A DNA stretch of 64,000 nt, taken from contig JAJYIT010000019.1 of NCBI GenBank assembly GCA_021789975.1, positions 17,963 to 81,962 on the forward strand, written 5' to 3'. Below the pieces are notes generated by a model that was not told the DNA's origin, searched no databases, and saw only the letters and a list, made by a program, of their open reading frames with translations. Origin of the DNA: Bacteroidota bacterium (GTDB lineage: Bacteria > Bacteroidota > Ignavibacteria > Kryptoniales > JAKASW01). The position numbers and the translations under genes were made by a program. Shown in pieces: positions 51,353 to 59,305 of the stretch. Within the stretch, counting starts at the first letter, position 1; every line of letters begins with the position of its first letter.

Positions 51353-53455
51353 TCAAACAATTCTCAAAGCATTGATCAGTATATCTATCAACTTTATCCC
51401 GATGAACGGCGCAACCAGTCCGCCAAGTCCGTATATCAACAAATTTCTTCTGAGCACGGCGGTTGCACCTACCGGTCTGTACTTCACTCCTTTCAGTGCG
51501 AGAGGGACGAGCAGGATTATGATTATCGCGTTGAAAATCACGGCGCTTAGTATGGCGCTCTCCGGCGATCCGAGTCTCATTATATTCAGCGAGGCGAGCG
51601 GACCGAATGGCTTGCCGAAAGCATAGAGCGCTCCGGTCATGGCAGGAATGATCGCGAAATATTTCGACACATCGTTCGCGATGCTGAACGTAGTTAAAGC
51701 ACCGCGCGTCATCAGAAGTTTTTTCCCCGTCTCGACAACTTCGATGAGCTTTGTCGGATTGCTGTCGAGATCCACCATGTTCCCTGCTTCTCTCGCGGCC
51801 TGTGTACCACTATTCATTGCTATCCCGACGTCGGCCTGCGCCAGCGCGGGAGCGTCATTCGTTCCGTCGCCGATCATTCCAACGAGATGGCCGTTCGCCT
51901 GTTCTGCCCGAATCCTTCCGAGCTTGTCTTCCGGTTTCGCCTCGGCAATGAAATCATCGACACCGGCTTCTGCTGCAATAGCAGCTGCCGTCAAAGCGTT
52001 GTCGCCGGTTATCATGACCGTCTTGATACCCATCTTGCGAAGCTGAGCAAATCTATCTTTAATTCCACCCTTTACAATATCCTTGAGCTGTACTATTCCG
52101 AGGACGTCGCCATTCTCGACAACGACAAGCGGTGTAGAGCCGGCACGCGCGATTTCTTCCAGGCTCCTCTGTACCGATTGCGGAAAACTCTTACCGAGCT
52201 CCGTCACATATTTCTTAATCGCTTCTCCAGACCCTTTCCTGATTGTCCGTGGTCCGACACCATCAGCGGCCGGAATCTCGACGCCGCTCATCTTTGTCTG
52301 CGCGGAGAACGGTATGAACGTCGCGCCGACATCACGCACTTCCTTTGCCCGCATCCCGTATTTCTCTTTGGCGAGCACTACGATCGATCTCCCTTCCGGT
52401 GTTTCGTCTGCGATAGACGACAATTGGGCAGCTTCTGCCAGCCTCTCTACATTTATACCGGTGGCGGGAATGAAGTCGCTCGCCATCCTGTTGCCGAGAG
52501 TAATTGTACCCGTCTTGTCGAGCAGCAGAACATCGACGTCTCCTGCCGCCTCGGCCGCCCGTCCGCTCGTAGCGATTACATTTTTTCTGATCAGCCGGTC
52601 CATACCGCTTATTCCAATTGCGCTAAGGAGCCCACCGATCGTGGTTGGGATAAGGCACACGAGCAGCGAAGCGAGTATCGGAAGTGTTATGAATGGGCGA
52701 ACGGAGATCCCGGATGCCTTGCCGCTGTACATCATGAACGGTGGGAATGTCGAGACCGCAAGAAGGAACACGATAGTCAGTGCTGAGAGAAGTATCGTCA
52801 GTGCAATCTCGTTCGGAGTCTTCTGGCGTTTCGCGCCTTCGACCAGGCCGATAATTTTGTCCATGAAAGTCCCACCCGGCTCGGCAGTAACGCGCACCAC
52901 TATCCGGTCGCTCAAAACTCTCGTTCCGCCGGTCACTGCACTTCTCTCCTCACCGCTCTCGCGAATTACCGGGGCAGACTCGCCGGTGATAGCGGACTCG
53001 TCGACGCTCGCAATGCCTTCAATAACGACTCCGTCAACTGGAATTACATCTCCAGCTTCACAGACAACGACATCGCCCTTCCGCAGATCGAGCGCGTTCA
53101 CTCTGGTTTCCTTCCCGCCTTCGATCTTCCTCGCCATTGTTTCGGATCTTGTCTTCCTCAATGCTTCTGCCTGAGCTTTTCCGCGGCCTTCGGCAATTGC
53201 CTCGGCGAAGTTAGCAAAGAACACCGTAATCCATAGCCAGAAGGTTATCTGAATATTGAAGAGTGATTCGTGACCGATCACAATCTCCCGGATGACGACA
53301 TAAGTCGAGATGATCGCGACGACCTCCACGACAAACATCACCGGATTTCTGACGAGTGTTTTCGGATTCAGCTTTTTCACCGAATCCGCCAGCGCCTGAA
53401 TAACTAATTTCCTATCGAATGTCGATGTCAATCTATGATCTGGTTTCTTGTCCAT
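51353..53455 (-). CDS. kdpB: KdpB, potassium-transporting P-type ATPase catalytic subunit
   Basis: The protein has 700 residues (E. coli 682), with AGGA before the ATG. The phosphorylation site is Asp313 in [12 protein letters not shown]. Also present are the actuator loop [14 protein letters not shown], the hinge [18 protein letters not shown] and [20 protein letters not shown]. Seven membrane segments frame them, ending [18 protein letters not shown]. It powers uptake of K+ through KdpA. The gene follows kdpA by six bases, so the two are co-translated. Confidence 0.97.
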   Translation of the reverse strand: MDKKPDHRLTSTFDRKLVIQALADSVKKLNPKTLVRNPVMFVVEVVAIISTYVVIREIVIGHESLFNIQITFWLWITVFFANFAEAIAEGRGKAQAEALRKTRSETMARKIEGGKETRVNALDLRKGDVVVCEAGDVIPVDGVVIEGIASVDESAITGESAPVIRESGEERSAVTGGTRVLSDRIVVRVTAEPGGTFMDKIIGLVEGAKRQKTPNEIALTILLSALTIVFLLAVSTFPPFMMYSGKASGISVRPFITLPILASLLVCLIPTTIGGLLSAIGISGMDRLIRKNVIATSGRAAEAAGDVDVLLLDKTGTITLGNRMASDFIPATGINVERLAEAAQLSSIADETPEGRSIVVLAKEKYGMRAKEVRDVGATFIPFSAQTKMSGVEIPAADGVGPRTIRKGSGEAIKKYVTELGKSFPQSVQRSLEEIARAGSTPLVVVENGDVLGIVQLKDIVKGGIKDRFAQLRKMGIKTVMITGDNALTAAAIAAEAGVDDFIAEAKPEDKLGRIRAEQANGHLVGMIGDGTNDAPALAQADVGIAMNSGTQAAREAGNMVDLDSNPTKLIEVVETGKKLLMTRGALTTFSIANDVSKYFAIIPAMTGALYAFGKPFGPLASLNIMRLGSPESAILSAVIFNAIIIILLVPLALKGVKYRPVGATAVLRRNLLIYGLGGLVAPFIGIKLIDILINALRIV

Positions 53456-53461
53456 AAGGTC

Positions 53462-55177
53462 CTAAAAAGTTTTTCCCACGAGCATAAGGAAATGTTCCAC
53501 GATAGGTCCCAGCGCGAGGACGGGGAAGAAAGTCAATGCGGCGACTATCACTATAACCCCGATCAGGAGAAAACCGAAAAGCACCGAGTCCGTTGGAAAC
53601 GTGCCCGCAGATGGTGGTACGGCCTTTTTCCCCGCGAGGCTCCCGGCCACGGAGAGGTATGCGGCTATCGGGACAAACCTGCCTATCAGCATGTCGATGC
53701 CCATGGTGATGTTATAGAACACCGTGTTTGCGTTCAGTCCGGTGAAAGCGCTTCCGTTATTGGCCGCGCCAGATGTGAATGCATATAAAATCTCAGAGAG
53801 GCCGTGTGGTCCGCCGTTGTTAAGCGATGACAACCCAACTTTGGTAATGGATGCGATCGCGGTGAATATCAATATCGCCGCACCGGGAGCGAGCACGCCG
53901 ATAACCGACATCTTCACCTCGTACGCTTCGATCTTCTTGCCCAGGTATTCCGGTGTCCTTCCAACCATCAGGCCCGCTATGAAGACCGTCAGCAACACAA
54001 ATAGGAGCATGCTGGCGAGTCCTGAGCCAATTCCGCCGAAAATCACTTCGCCATACATCATATCTACCATCGCGATCATGCCTGAAAGCGGGGTTAAACT
54101 GTCGTACATCGAATTCACGGAACCGTTAGAAGTGACTGTGGTGGTCACCTCCCACAATATGCTGTTCGTAATTCCAAGTCGAGTCTCCTTCCCTTCCATG
54201 GAGGGCGTCGAGACATAGGGAGGATGAAAGTTGTATTCGGAATAGAGAGAGATACCGAGCATGATGCAAAAAACAGAGACCATCACTCCCCAGATCACCC
54301 ATCCCTGCCTCTTCGAGCCGACCATCTTGCCGTACATGTAGACACACGCCGATGGGATCAATATGATCGAAAGCAACTCCAGGAAGTCCGTCAAAGGGGT
54401 CGGGTTCTCGAAAGGATGTGCACTGTTCGCGTTGAAGAAACCGCCGCCGTTCGTTCCTAACTGCTTGATTGCAATCTGGGATGCAGCCGGTCCGACAGCT
54501 ATCACCTGCTTCTGTCCTTCGAGCGTCGTGGCGTGGGCATAACCCGATAAAGTCTGCACGGTCCCCTGTCCCACAAGAATCACAGTGAGTATGACAGAAA
54601 GTGGAAGAAGCACATACAATGTCATGCGAACCAGGTCCGCCCAGAAATTTCCGAGTCCTTCCACCGACTTGCGTGTTATACCGCGAATGAGTGCCAGGAG
54701 AACCGCCATGCCGGCTGCCGCGCTGACAAAATTATGAACGGTGAGTCCGGCCATCTGTGTGAAATAGCTTAACGTCGTCTCCCCTGCGTAGGATTGCCAG
54801 TTCGTGTTCGTCATGAAACTGACCGCAGTGTTGAAAGCAAGGTCCCACGACACGTTGGGAAGACGCTCCGGATTCAGCGGCAGATATGCCTGCGTCACCT
54901 GAAGCAGCCACAGAACTACAAGCCCGACCAGGCTGAAAGCGATGACCGCGAGCAGGTAGGTCTTCCAATCCATCTCTTGATCGGGATCTATTCGGGAGAT
55001 TTTATAAAACGATCTCTCCAGTCCGCCGAAGACGGGCGTAAGGAAATTCCTTTCACCGCTAAACACTTTCACCATGAAACCACCGAGCGGCGGCGTCAGC
55101 AGAATCAGCGCGAGAAGGAACACACCGATCTGGATGGCATCGTGGGTGCCGAAGATTCCGAATGTTGCGATGAGCAT
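53462..55177 (-). CDS. kdpA: KdpA, potassium-binding channel-like subunit
   Basis: The protein has 571 residues (E. coli 557) and ten membrane segments. Selectivity-loop motifs are visible: FNTAVSFMTNTNWQSYAGE, KQLGTNGGGFFNANSAHPFE, NGSVNSMYDSLTPLSG and YAFTSGAANNGSAFTG. It forms the high-affinity K+ path in the cytoplasmic membrane. The ATG at 55177 begins directly after the kdpF TAA. Confidence 0.97.
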   Translation of the reverse strand: MLIATFGIFGTHDAIQIGVFLLALILLTPPLGGFMVKVFSGERNFLTPVFGGLERSFYKISRIDPDQEMDWKTYLLAVIAFSLVGLVVLWLLQVTQAYLPLNPERLPNVSWDLAFNTAVSFMTNTNWQSYAGETTLSYFTQMAGLTVHNFVSAAAGMAVLLALIRGITRKSVEGLGNFWADLVRMTLYVLLPLSVILTVILVGQGTVQTLSGYAHATTLEGQKQVIAVGPAASQIAIKQLGTNGGGFFNANSAHPFENPTPLTDFLELLSIILIPSACVYMYGKMVGSKRQGWVIWGVMVSVFCIMLGISLYSEYNFHPPYVSTPSMEGKETRLGITNSILWEVTTTVTSNGSVNSMYDSLTPLSGMIAMVDMMYGEVIFGGIGSGLASMLLFVLLTVFIAGLMVGRTPEYLGKKIEAYEVKMSVIGVLAPGAAILIFTAIASITKVGLSSLNNGGPHGLSEILYAFTSGAANNGSAFTGLNANTVFYNITMGIDMLIGRFVPIAAYLSVAGSLAGKKAVPPSAGTFPTDSVLFGFLLIGVIVIVAALTFFPVLALGPIVEHFLMLVGKTF

Positions 55178-55255
55178 TTAGAATTTCTCCGGCTTTATCA
55201 ACGTATAAACCAGATAAATCAAAAGGGCGATAGAAATTACGAGTCCTATTATCAT
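55178..55255 (-). CDS. kdpF: KdpF, small stabilising subunit
   Basis: A 25-codon frame, ATG at 55255 to TAA at 55178, encodes MIIGLVISIALLIYLVYTLI followed by KPEKF. One membrane helix with a short positively charged tail, lying flush against the kdpA start, fits KdpF, which stabilises the KdpABC complex. The gene is easily missed because of its size. Confidence 0.9.
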   Translation of the reverse strand: MIIGLVISIALLIYLVYTLIKPEKF

Positions 55256-55620
55256 ATCAAGCTGCGACCTCTTTTATCGGGGACAAATATGGCAGGAAAG
55301 GAGCACAGCCGCAATCAAGGAGTCGTAAAAAGGCTGGCATCCGGCGTAAAGAAAACGTAAAAGGCCATCAAATTCTTCCTTCTTGAGAGCTCGGATGAGT
55401 TGGCTTCCAATTTCGGTAAGGATGACTTTCTAAATCGGTCCGATCCAATGCCCCGGAACTACGGCACTGTGGGCTACCTGCCGCGGTGCACATTGCAGGC
55501 CACGATGTCAGTCGGGTGAATATAGAGCAGAAAGAATGCTGCAGGTTTTCCGGGTGCATATCTATCAATAGCGTGGAAGTCCATAATGGACGACTCCAAT
55601 CTGCCCGCGGCCTGTCGCTA
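55256..55620. other. Leader/promoter region of the kdp operon
   Basis: This 365-base stretch must hold the kdp promoter and KdpE site. A 17-codon frame (MAFYVFFTPDASLFTTP) lies about 120 bases upstream of kdpF without family likeness. I do not recognise a cyclic-di-AMP riboswitch or a clear terminator, and the KdpE box cannot be pinned down by eye. Confidence 0.4.
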
Positions 55621-56133
55621 CTAAGCATCAACTTCGCTGCCGTGGACGGGCAAATCTCCGTACAGTTTAGTCCAGCACTCGGGGCAAACGCTATGCGTGA
55701 TGGCGGGACCACCGCTCTCCCTCAGATATTTCTCGATGGGTAACCAATGTCCATCTTCGGTCCGATACTTCTTGCAACTTGCACAAATCGGAAGGAGCTT
55801 CTCAAGATCAGTGATGAGTTTCTCTTCCGTCTTCTCAAATCTGACGATATTGAGAAACCCATAAATGAGAATAGAAATACCGATGACATCGGCAATATTG
55901 CCCGTGACTGCGAATATCAAATGGAGTGAATTGGAAGAAAGTCCGAAAAGGTCAGAGTGAATCAGGTTGGGCCGTTCGACAAGCATATCACCTATGCGGC
56001 CAACTGCGATGAACACAGTGGCCGGTATCAACGGAACCAAAGTTCGGAAGTGCGTCCTCTGCCTCCAAACAACGTAACCTGCCACAATGAGGAGAAGCAT
56101 ACTGATGAAATCGGTAATAAAAGCTGGGCTCAT
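55621..56133 (-). CDS. Small membrane protein with C-terminal CxxC/CxxC zinc-ribbon-like tail
   Basis: The protein has 170 residues. Three or four apolar helices cover about 5-22, 33-48 and 70-97. A short coiled segment (RFEKTEEKLITDLEKL) leads to a tail with Cys117-x2-Cys120 (LLPICASCKKYR) and Cys150-x2-Cys153 (THSVCPECWTKLYGD). That tail is the common ending found after PAS, receiver and membrane sensor modules (LPICxSCKKIRxxxGxW). It probably binds a metal and may sense redox or metal state. No output domain is attached. It lies upstream of the kdp operon on the same strand. Confidence 0.7.
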   Translation of the reverse strand: MSPAFITDFISMLLLIVAGYVVWRQRTHFRTLVPLIPATVFIAVGRIGDMLVERPNLIHSDLFGLSSNSLHLIFAVTGNIADVIGISILIYGFLNIVRFEKTEEKLITDLEKLLPICASCKKYRTEDGHWLPIEKYLRESGGPAITHSVCPECWTKLYGDLPVHGSEVDA

Positions 56134-56207
56134 TATTAATCGTCTAAATGGTTTCTTTGTCTCACAACTTAATCAGAACTACCTATTGACGTCTCAATAC
56201 TTTGATT

Positions 56208-56221
56208 GGTTTGATCAAACC
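56208..56221. promoter_or_regulatory. Perfect 14-bp palindrome upstream of the CxxC membrane protein
   Basis: GGTTTGATCAAACC is its own reverse complement and lies 75-88 bases before the start codon. It is a good candidate operator; no cognate regulator is encoded nearby. Confidence 0.45.
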
Positions 56222-56685
56222 GGACGCATAAATCTGACCATAGCTTTGCAGAGGAAATGATCCATGTTCGCACTGTCGGAATTTAGCAAGCAGTCGTGAG
56301 AATAAAACGCTATCACCACTCGACTTCATCCGACACCGTGGTGGAAAACACAATCACAAAAACAGAAGGAAGTGCCTTCTTGTTCCACAATTTAGTTTCT
56401 GCCAGATTCACCAGACCAGCGGTCGTTGTGAAAGATGGAACAAACGCAACAAATCTTCAATGCTCATCGAACTCATGCTTCGAAAGGCGGTTATGGTTTC
56501 ATTGTTTGAGAGGCTAAGGGTCGATAGAAAAGAGGCGCCACCCTGCAAATTTGGTGGTGCTTGTCCGTAGTCGGCCGTCCACGCCGAAAGAAATATCGCC
56601 AGCCATCTCAGGGGAAAGATGATTGCAGGCGTCGACCATATTCCGGTCTTTGGATTTTTCATCGATCTAACAATATTGTTCGCAC
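56222..56685. other. Intergenic region between the CxxC protein and the BBP2 pseudogene
   Basis: About 460 bases without a convincing gene. A 93-codon minus-strand frame (56408-56689) has no recognisable domain and runs into the BBP2 stop, so it is judged chance. No terminator with a T-run is evident. Confidence 0.4.
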
Positions 56686-57436
56686 TCAAAACGCTGCAAC
56701 GGCTCCCAGCAGCAGCGTAGGCTGCAACGATTTCGCCGGAAGCGACGAACCGGACGAAATGAATGCATCACCATTAGCAAAGTCTTCGCGGCCTTCGAGC
56801 ATCAGTATAAGGTGACTCCATGGACGGTATTCGTACGTGGCGGTGATTTCTTTAAACGTCGCTTTTCGGAACGTTACTCCGGTGGTGAAGCCCTGCGGGT
56901 CATAATAGACTTCACCGCGGAGTGCGATGTCGGACTCTCTGTTCAAAGAGGAGCGACCGGCTGTAGTTCCAATTTCTGTTTGTCTCAATATCTTCATATC
57001 CCATCAGAGTTGCGAACTTGCCAACATTGACAGTAAGTCCTGAACCGATCGGGATAATCGCCGATAAATAAGCCTGCTCGACCAAATCAAGCGTGCTTGT
57101 CATCGGAGACACTTGCCCGGTCAAAGGATTAAGAAGACCCTGCACGATGTCATTGGCCGTTCCGAAACCAAGGGCCAGATGGAATCCGACCGGCTGCGGC
57201 TGCTCCTTTGATGTAAGTTGTGCAAGGTTCAAACCGAGCTGGTTCTCATACACATCAAAATTCCTGAGCTGGTTCGTCCGGTTAGATGGGTTGTTGAAGT
57301 TCCAGCTATAGTAGACATCGACGAAGCCGGCCCACGATATATCCGGAGAAGTTGTGGTCGAATCGGCGGCTTTTACTTGCGCACCATAGAACAGGACAAC
57401 GAAAGCCGCGAGCAAGAAAAGGAGAGCATTCTTCAT
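56686..57436 (-). pseudogene. BBP2-family (OmpL-like) beta-barrel porin, internally deleted and frameshifted
   Basis: The 5' part has a leader (MKNALLFLLAAFVVLFYGAQ) and the usual BBP2 start: ISWAGFVDVYYSWNFNNPSN, then QLGLNLAQLT, VEQAYLSAIIPIGSGLTVNV, GKFATLMGYEDIETNRNWNY. After SRSLLFEQ the frame shifts, and the other frame continues SDIALRGEVYYDPQGF, ITATYEYRPWSHLILMLEGR and QPTLLLGAVAAF to its stop. Start and end of the family are intact but roughly 130-200 residues of the middle barrel are missing, so one deletion near 56940 left the halves out of phase. The product cannot be a working porin. Confidence 0.8.
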
Positions 57437-57724
57437 AGCGGGAAGAATATGGCACGTAAGTCAGGCAAACTGCTATTAAGATGACGTATAGATGTGGTCG
57501 CAAACCGTTAAGATTTCATAAGTGAGGTGGATGCATGGCTAATCTTGCTTCTTGCGAACTGGTAGTCCAAACGAGGTGGTTCTTCGGGCTGAGCGATTCC
57601 GAGCAGCCACTTCGTGAAACTTTCGCCATCTATAATTGTTAACTAGTAAAGAATGAGCCTGATAAACTTCACCCAGCATCTTATGTCCCCACCCAATCTC
57701 CTCATTTATACAAGGTCGTAAGCA

Positions 57725-58555
57725 ATGTCATTCGAATCTCTACTCGGAATTTCCGTCGTAGCCGGCTTTGTCGGCGCGATGAGCGGAATGGGTGGCGGCG
57801 TAGTACTCATTCCTGCGCTGACTCTCCTCGGCATGGACATCAAACACGCGATCGCAATCAGCATAGTATCGGTGATTGCGACTTCTTCAGGTTCCGCTTC
57901 CGCTTACGTCCGTGACGGAATCACGAACCTTAAGGTAGGGATGTTTCTTGAGATGTTTACGATAGTCGGTGCGATAGTCGGTGCGGCCATCACTCTGGTA
58001 TCTGCGCAGGAGCCGCTGTTCATAATGTTCGGAGTGGTCCTCCTTGGATCATGGCTCACCCTTCTCATGCGCCACAGCGAGGGGTGGCGGCCTGTCGTCA
58101 ACCAGGACGGCTTCACGAAGTGGCTCCAGCTTGAAGGGCAGTATTACGACAAGGCATCGAACGAGACAATTTCCTACAAGGCGAAGCGCGCTTACTTCGG
58201 CGGGCCGCTCATGTTCGGTGCAGGATTGATTGCAGGTCTGCTCGGAATAGGTGCCGGTGCACTCAAGGTCCTGATCCATGATTTAGTCATGGGTTTGCCA
58301 CCGAAAGTTTCGACAACGACTAGCAACCTCATTATTGGGGTGACTGCACTTGCCGGCACGAGTGTCTATCTTGCGGCAGGCATGATCGATCCGGCACTCG
58401 CAGCACCGGTCATCATCGGAATAGTAGTCGGCGCATTCTTAGGGACCAGACTTCTAGTCAGACTGACCAACCGATCTGTCAGCTTATTCTTCCTTATCAT
58501 ACTTGGAGTACTCGGGATAGAAATGACTGCGAGAGGAATTGGGTGGATCAAATAG
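57725..58555 (+). CDS. TSUP-family (TauE/SafE) membrane permease
   Basis: The protein has 276 residues with about eight membrane segments. The family duplication is visible: VAGFVGAMSGMGGGVVLIPA near residue 12 and FGAGLIAGLLGIGAGALKVL near 160. SIVSVIATSSGSASAYVRDG and STTSNLIIGVTALAGTSVYL come after each. A hydrophilic loop of about 40 residues (115-155) lies between the halves. Such permeases move sulfite, sulfonates or other small organic anions. It is the first plus-strand gene and pairs with the DUF1634 gene 230 bases downstream. Confidence 0.9.
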   Translation: MSFESLLGISVVAGFVGAMSGMGGGVVLIPALTLLGMDIKHAIAISIVSVIATSSGSASAYVRDGITNLKVGMFLEMFTIVGAIVGAAITLVSAQEPLFIMFGVVLLGSWLTLLMRHSEGWRPVVNQDGFTKWLQLEGQYYDKASNETISYKAKRAYFGGPLMFGAGLIAGLLGIGAGALKVLIHDLVMGLPPKVSTTTSNLIIGVTALAGTSVYLAAGMIDPALAAPVIIGIVVGAFLGTRLLVRLTNRSVSLFFLIILGVLGIEMTARGIGWIK

Positions 58556-58785
58556 GAGGAAGAGCGGAACAATGGAATCTTGGAACGATGGAGTAATGGG
58601 TTGTTGGAGTAGTAGATTGGCGAAGAGGCATAATAAGCCTGTTGCTGAGAAAAAGGTCAGTTCTCCTGAGCGAAGTCAAGCTGAAAGCGTGACGAGTCGA
58701 AGGATGGTGCCTCTTCGACTTGCAGCGCTAAGAGTGCCACTCGCTCAAGGTAACTTTTTCATTAACGACGAACAGTATTCTCATC
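58556..58785. repeat. Intergenic region with an imperfect palindromic repeat
   Basis: CTGAGCGAAGTC near 58671 and CGAAGGATGGTGCCTCTTCG with GACTTGC and CGCTCAAGG up to 58750 form a broken long inverted repeat. It resembles dispersed intergenic repeats (GAGCGAAGTCGAAGGA...CTTCGACTTCGCTC) and appears interrupted by about 15 bases. The preceding GGAATCTTGGAACGATGGAG run is also of repeat type. Confidence 0.4.
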
Positions 58786-59214
58786 ATGGCTGAGCAGAAC
58801 ACGAAGCTAAATACAAGTCCGAGGAACGATAATTTGGCAGCGAAGACACGATCTGAATCTCGGATGGAGACACTGGTCGGGTACATCCTCCTGGTCGGGG
58901 TACTTGCCAGCGTTATCCTCATTGCAATCGGAGTTGTCTGGCGATATGCTGCGACGGGGCAACTCGGTCTTGAATACTCCATATCGGGGATGAACCTGTT
59001 TCATTTCGTCGTCCATGACTTTGCTAAGGCGACACATCCGCCGTTTCGGCCGCGACTATTCGTCAACATAGGGATCGCAGTCCTCATGCTCACACCTTAC
59101 GTGCGTGTACTCGCCTCTATGCTTTATTTTGCATTCGCAGAGAAGAATGGGAGGTACACCGTGTTCACCGCCCTTGTGTTCAGTGTGCTGACGTACAGCT
59201 TGTTCCTGAGGTAG
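58786..59214 (+). CDS. DUF1634 membrane protein, TSUP partner
   Basis: The protein has 142 residues. After a polar N-terminus there are three membrane segments (about 30-50, 92-112 and 122-140), with GYILLVGVLASVILIAIGVV, VNIGIAVLMLTPYVRVLASM and FTALVFSVLTYSLFLR. DUF1634 proteins are regularly encoded next to TSUP permeases and are thought to be accessory subunits. It follows the TSUP gene in the same direction and ends at a convergent terminator. Confidence 0.87.
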   Translation: MAEQNTKLNTSPRNDNLAAKTRSESRMETLVGYILLVGVLASVILIAIGVVWRYAATGQLGLEYSISGMNLFHFVVHDFAKATHPPFRPRLFVNIGIAVLMLTPYVRVLASMLYFAFAEKNGRYTVFTALVFSVLTYSLFLR

Positions 59215-59233
59215 GAATTCTTTCCATATAGAT

Positions 59234-59276
59234 GGTGCAGTGGCAGGCGATATGATTGCACTGCCACCACTGCACC
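59234..59276. terminator. Convergent hairpin between the DUF1634 and cohesin-like genes
   Basis: GGTGCAGTGGCAG (59234-59246) pairs with CTGCCACCACTGCACC (59261-59276) with a 3-base bulge and a 14-base loop. It lies 20 bases past the plus-strand stop and 30 before the minus-strand stop, so it may serve both transcripts; T-runs are weak. Confidence 0.6.
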
Positions 59277-59305
59277 GTGACTGTTCCGATGCTTCTTTTA
59301 TCCGG

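Noticed and set aside
51887..52786. 299-codon plus-strand open frame opposite kdpB
   Set aside because: It is antisense to kdpB and overlaps another antisense frame; there is no ribosome site or family motif.
52083..53174. 363-codon plus-strand open frame opposite kdpB
   Set aside because: It is the antisense of a well-conserved P-type ATPase; composition is rich in S, P and T and no domain is recognisable.
55256..55620. Cyclic-di-AMP riboswitch ahead of the kdp operon
   Set aside because: Potassium genes are often controlled this way, but the conserved core of that riboswitch was not recognisable in this leader.
56408..56689. 93-codon minus-strand frame near the BBP2 remnant
   Set aside because: No recognisable domain, low-quality composition, and it overlaps the end of the BBP2 reading frame.
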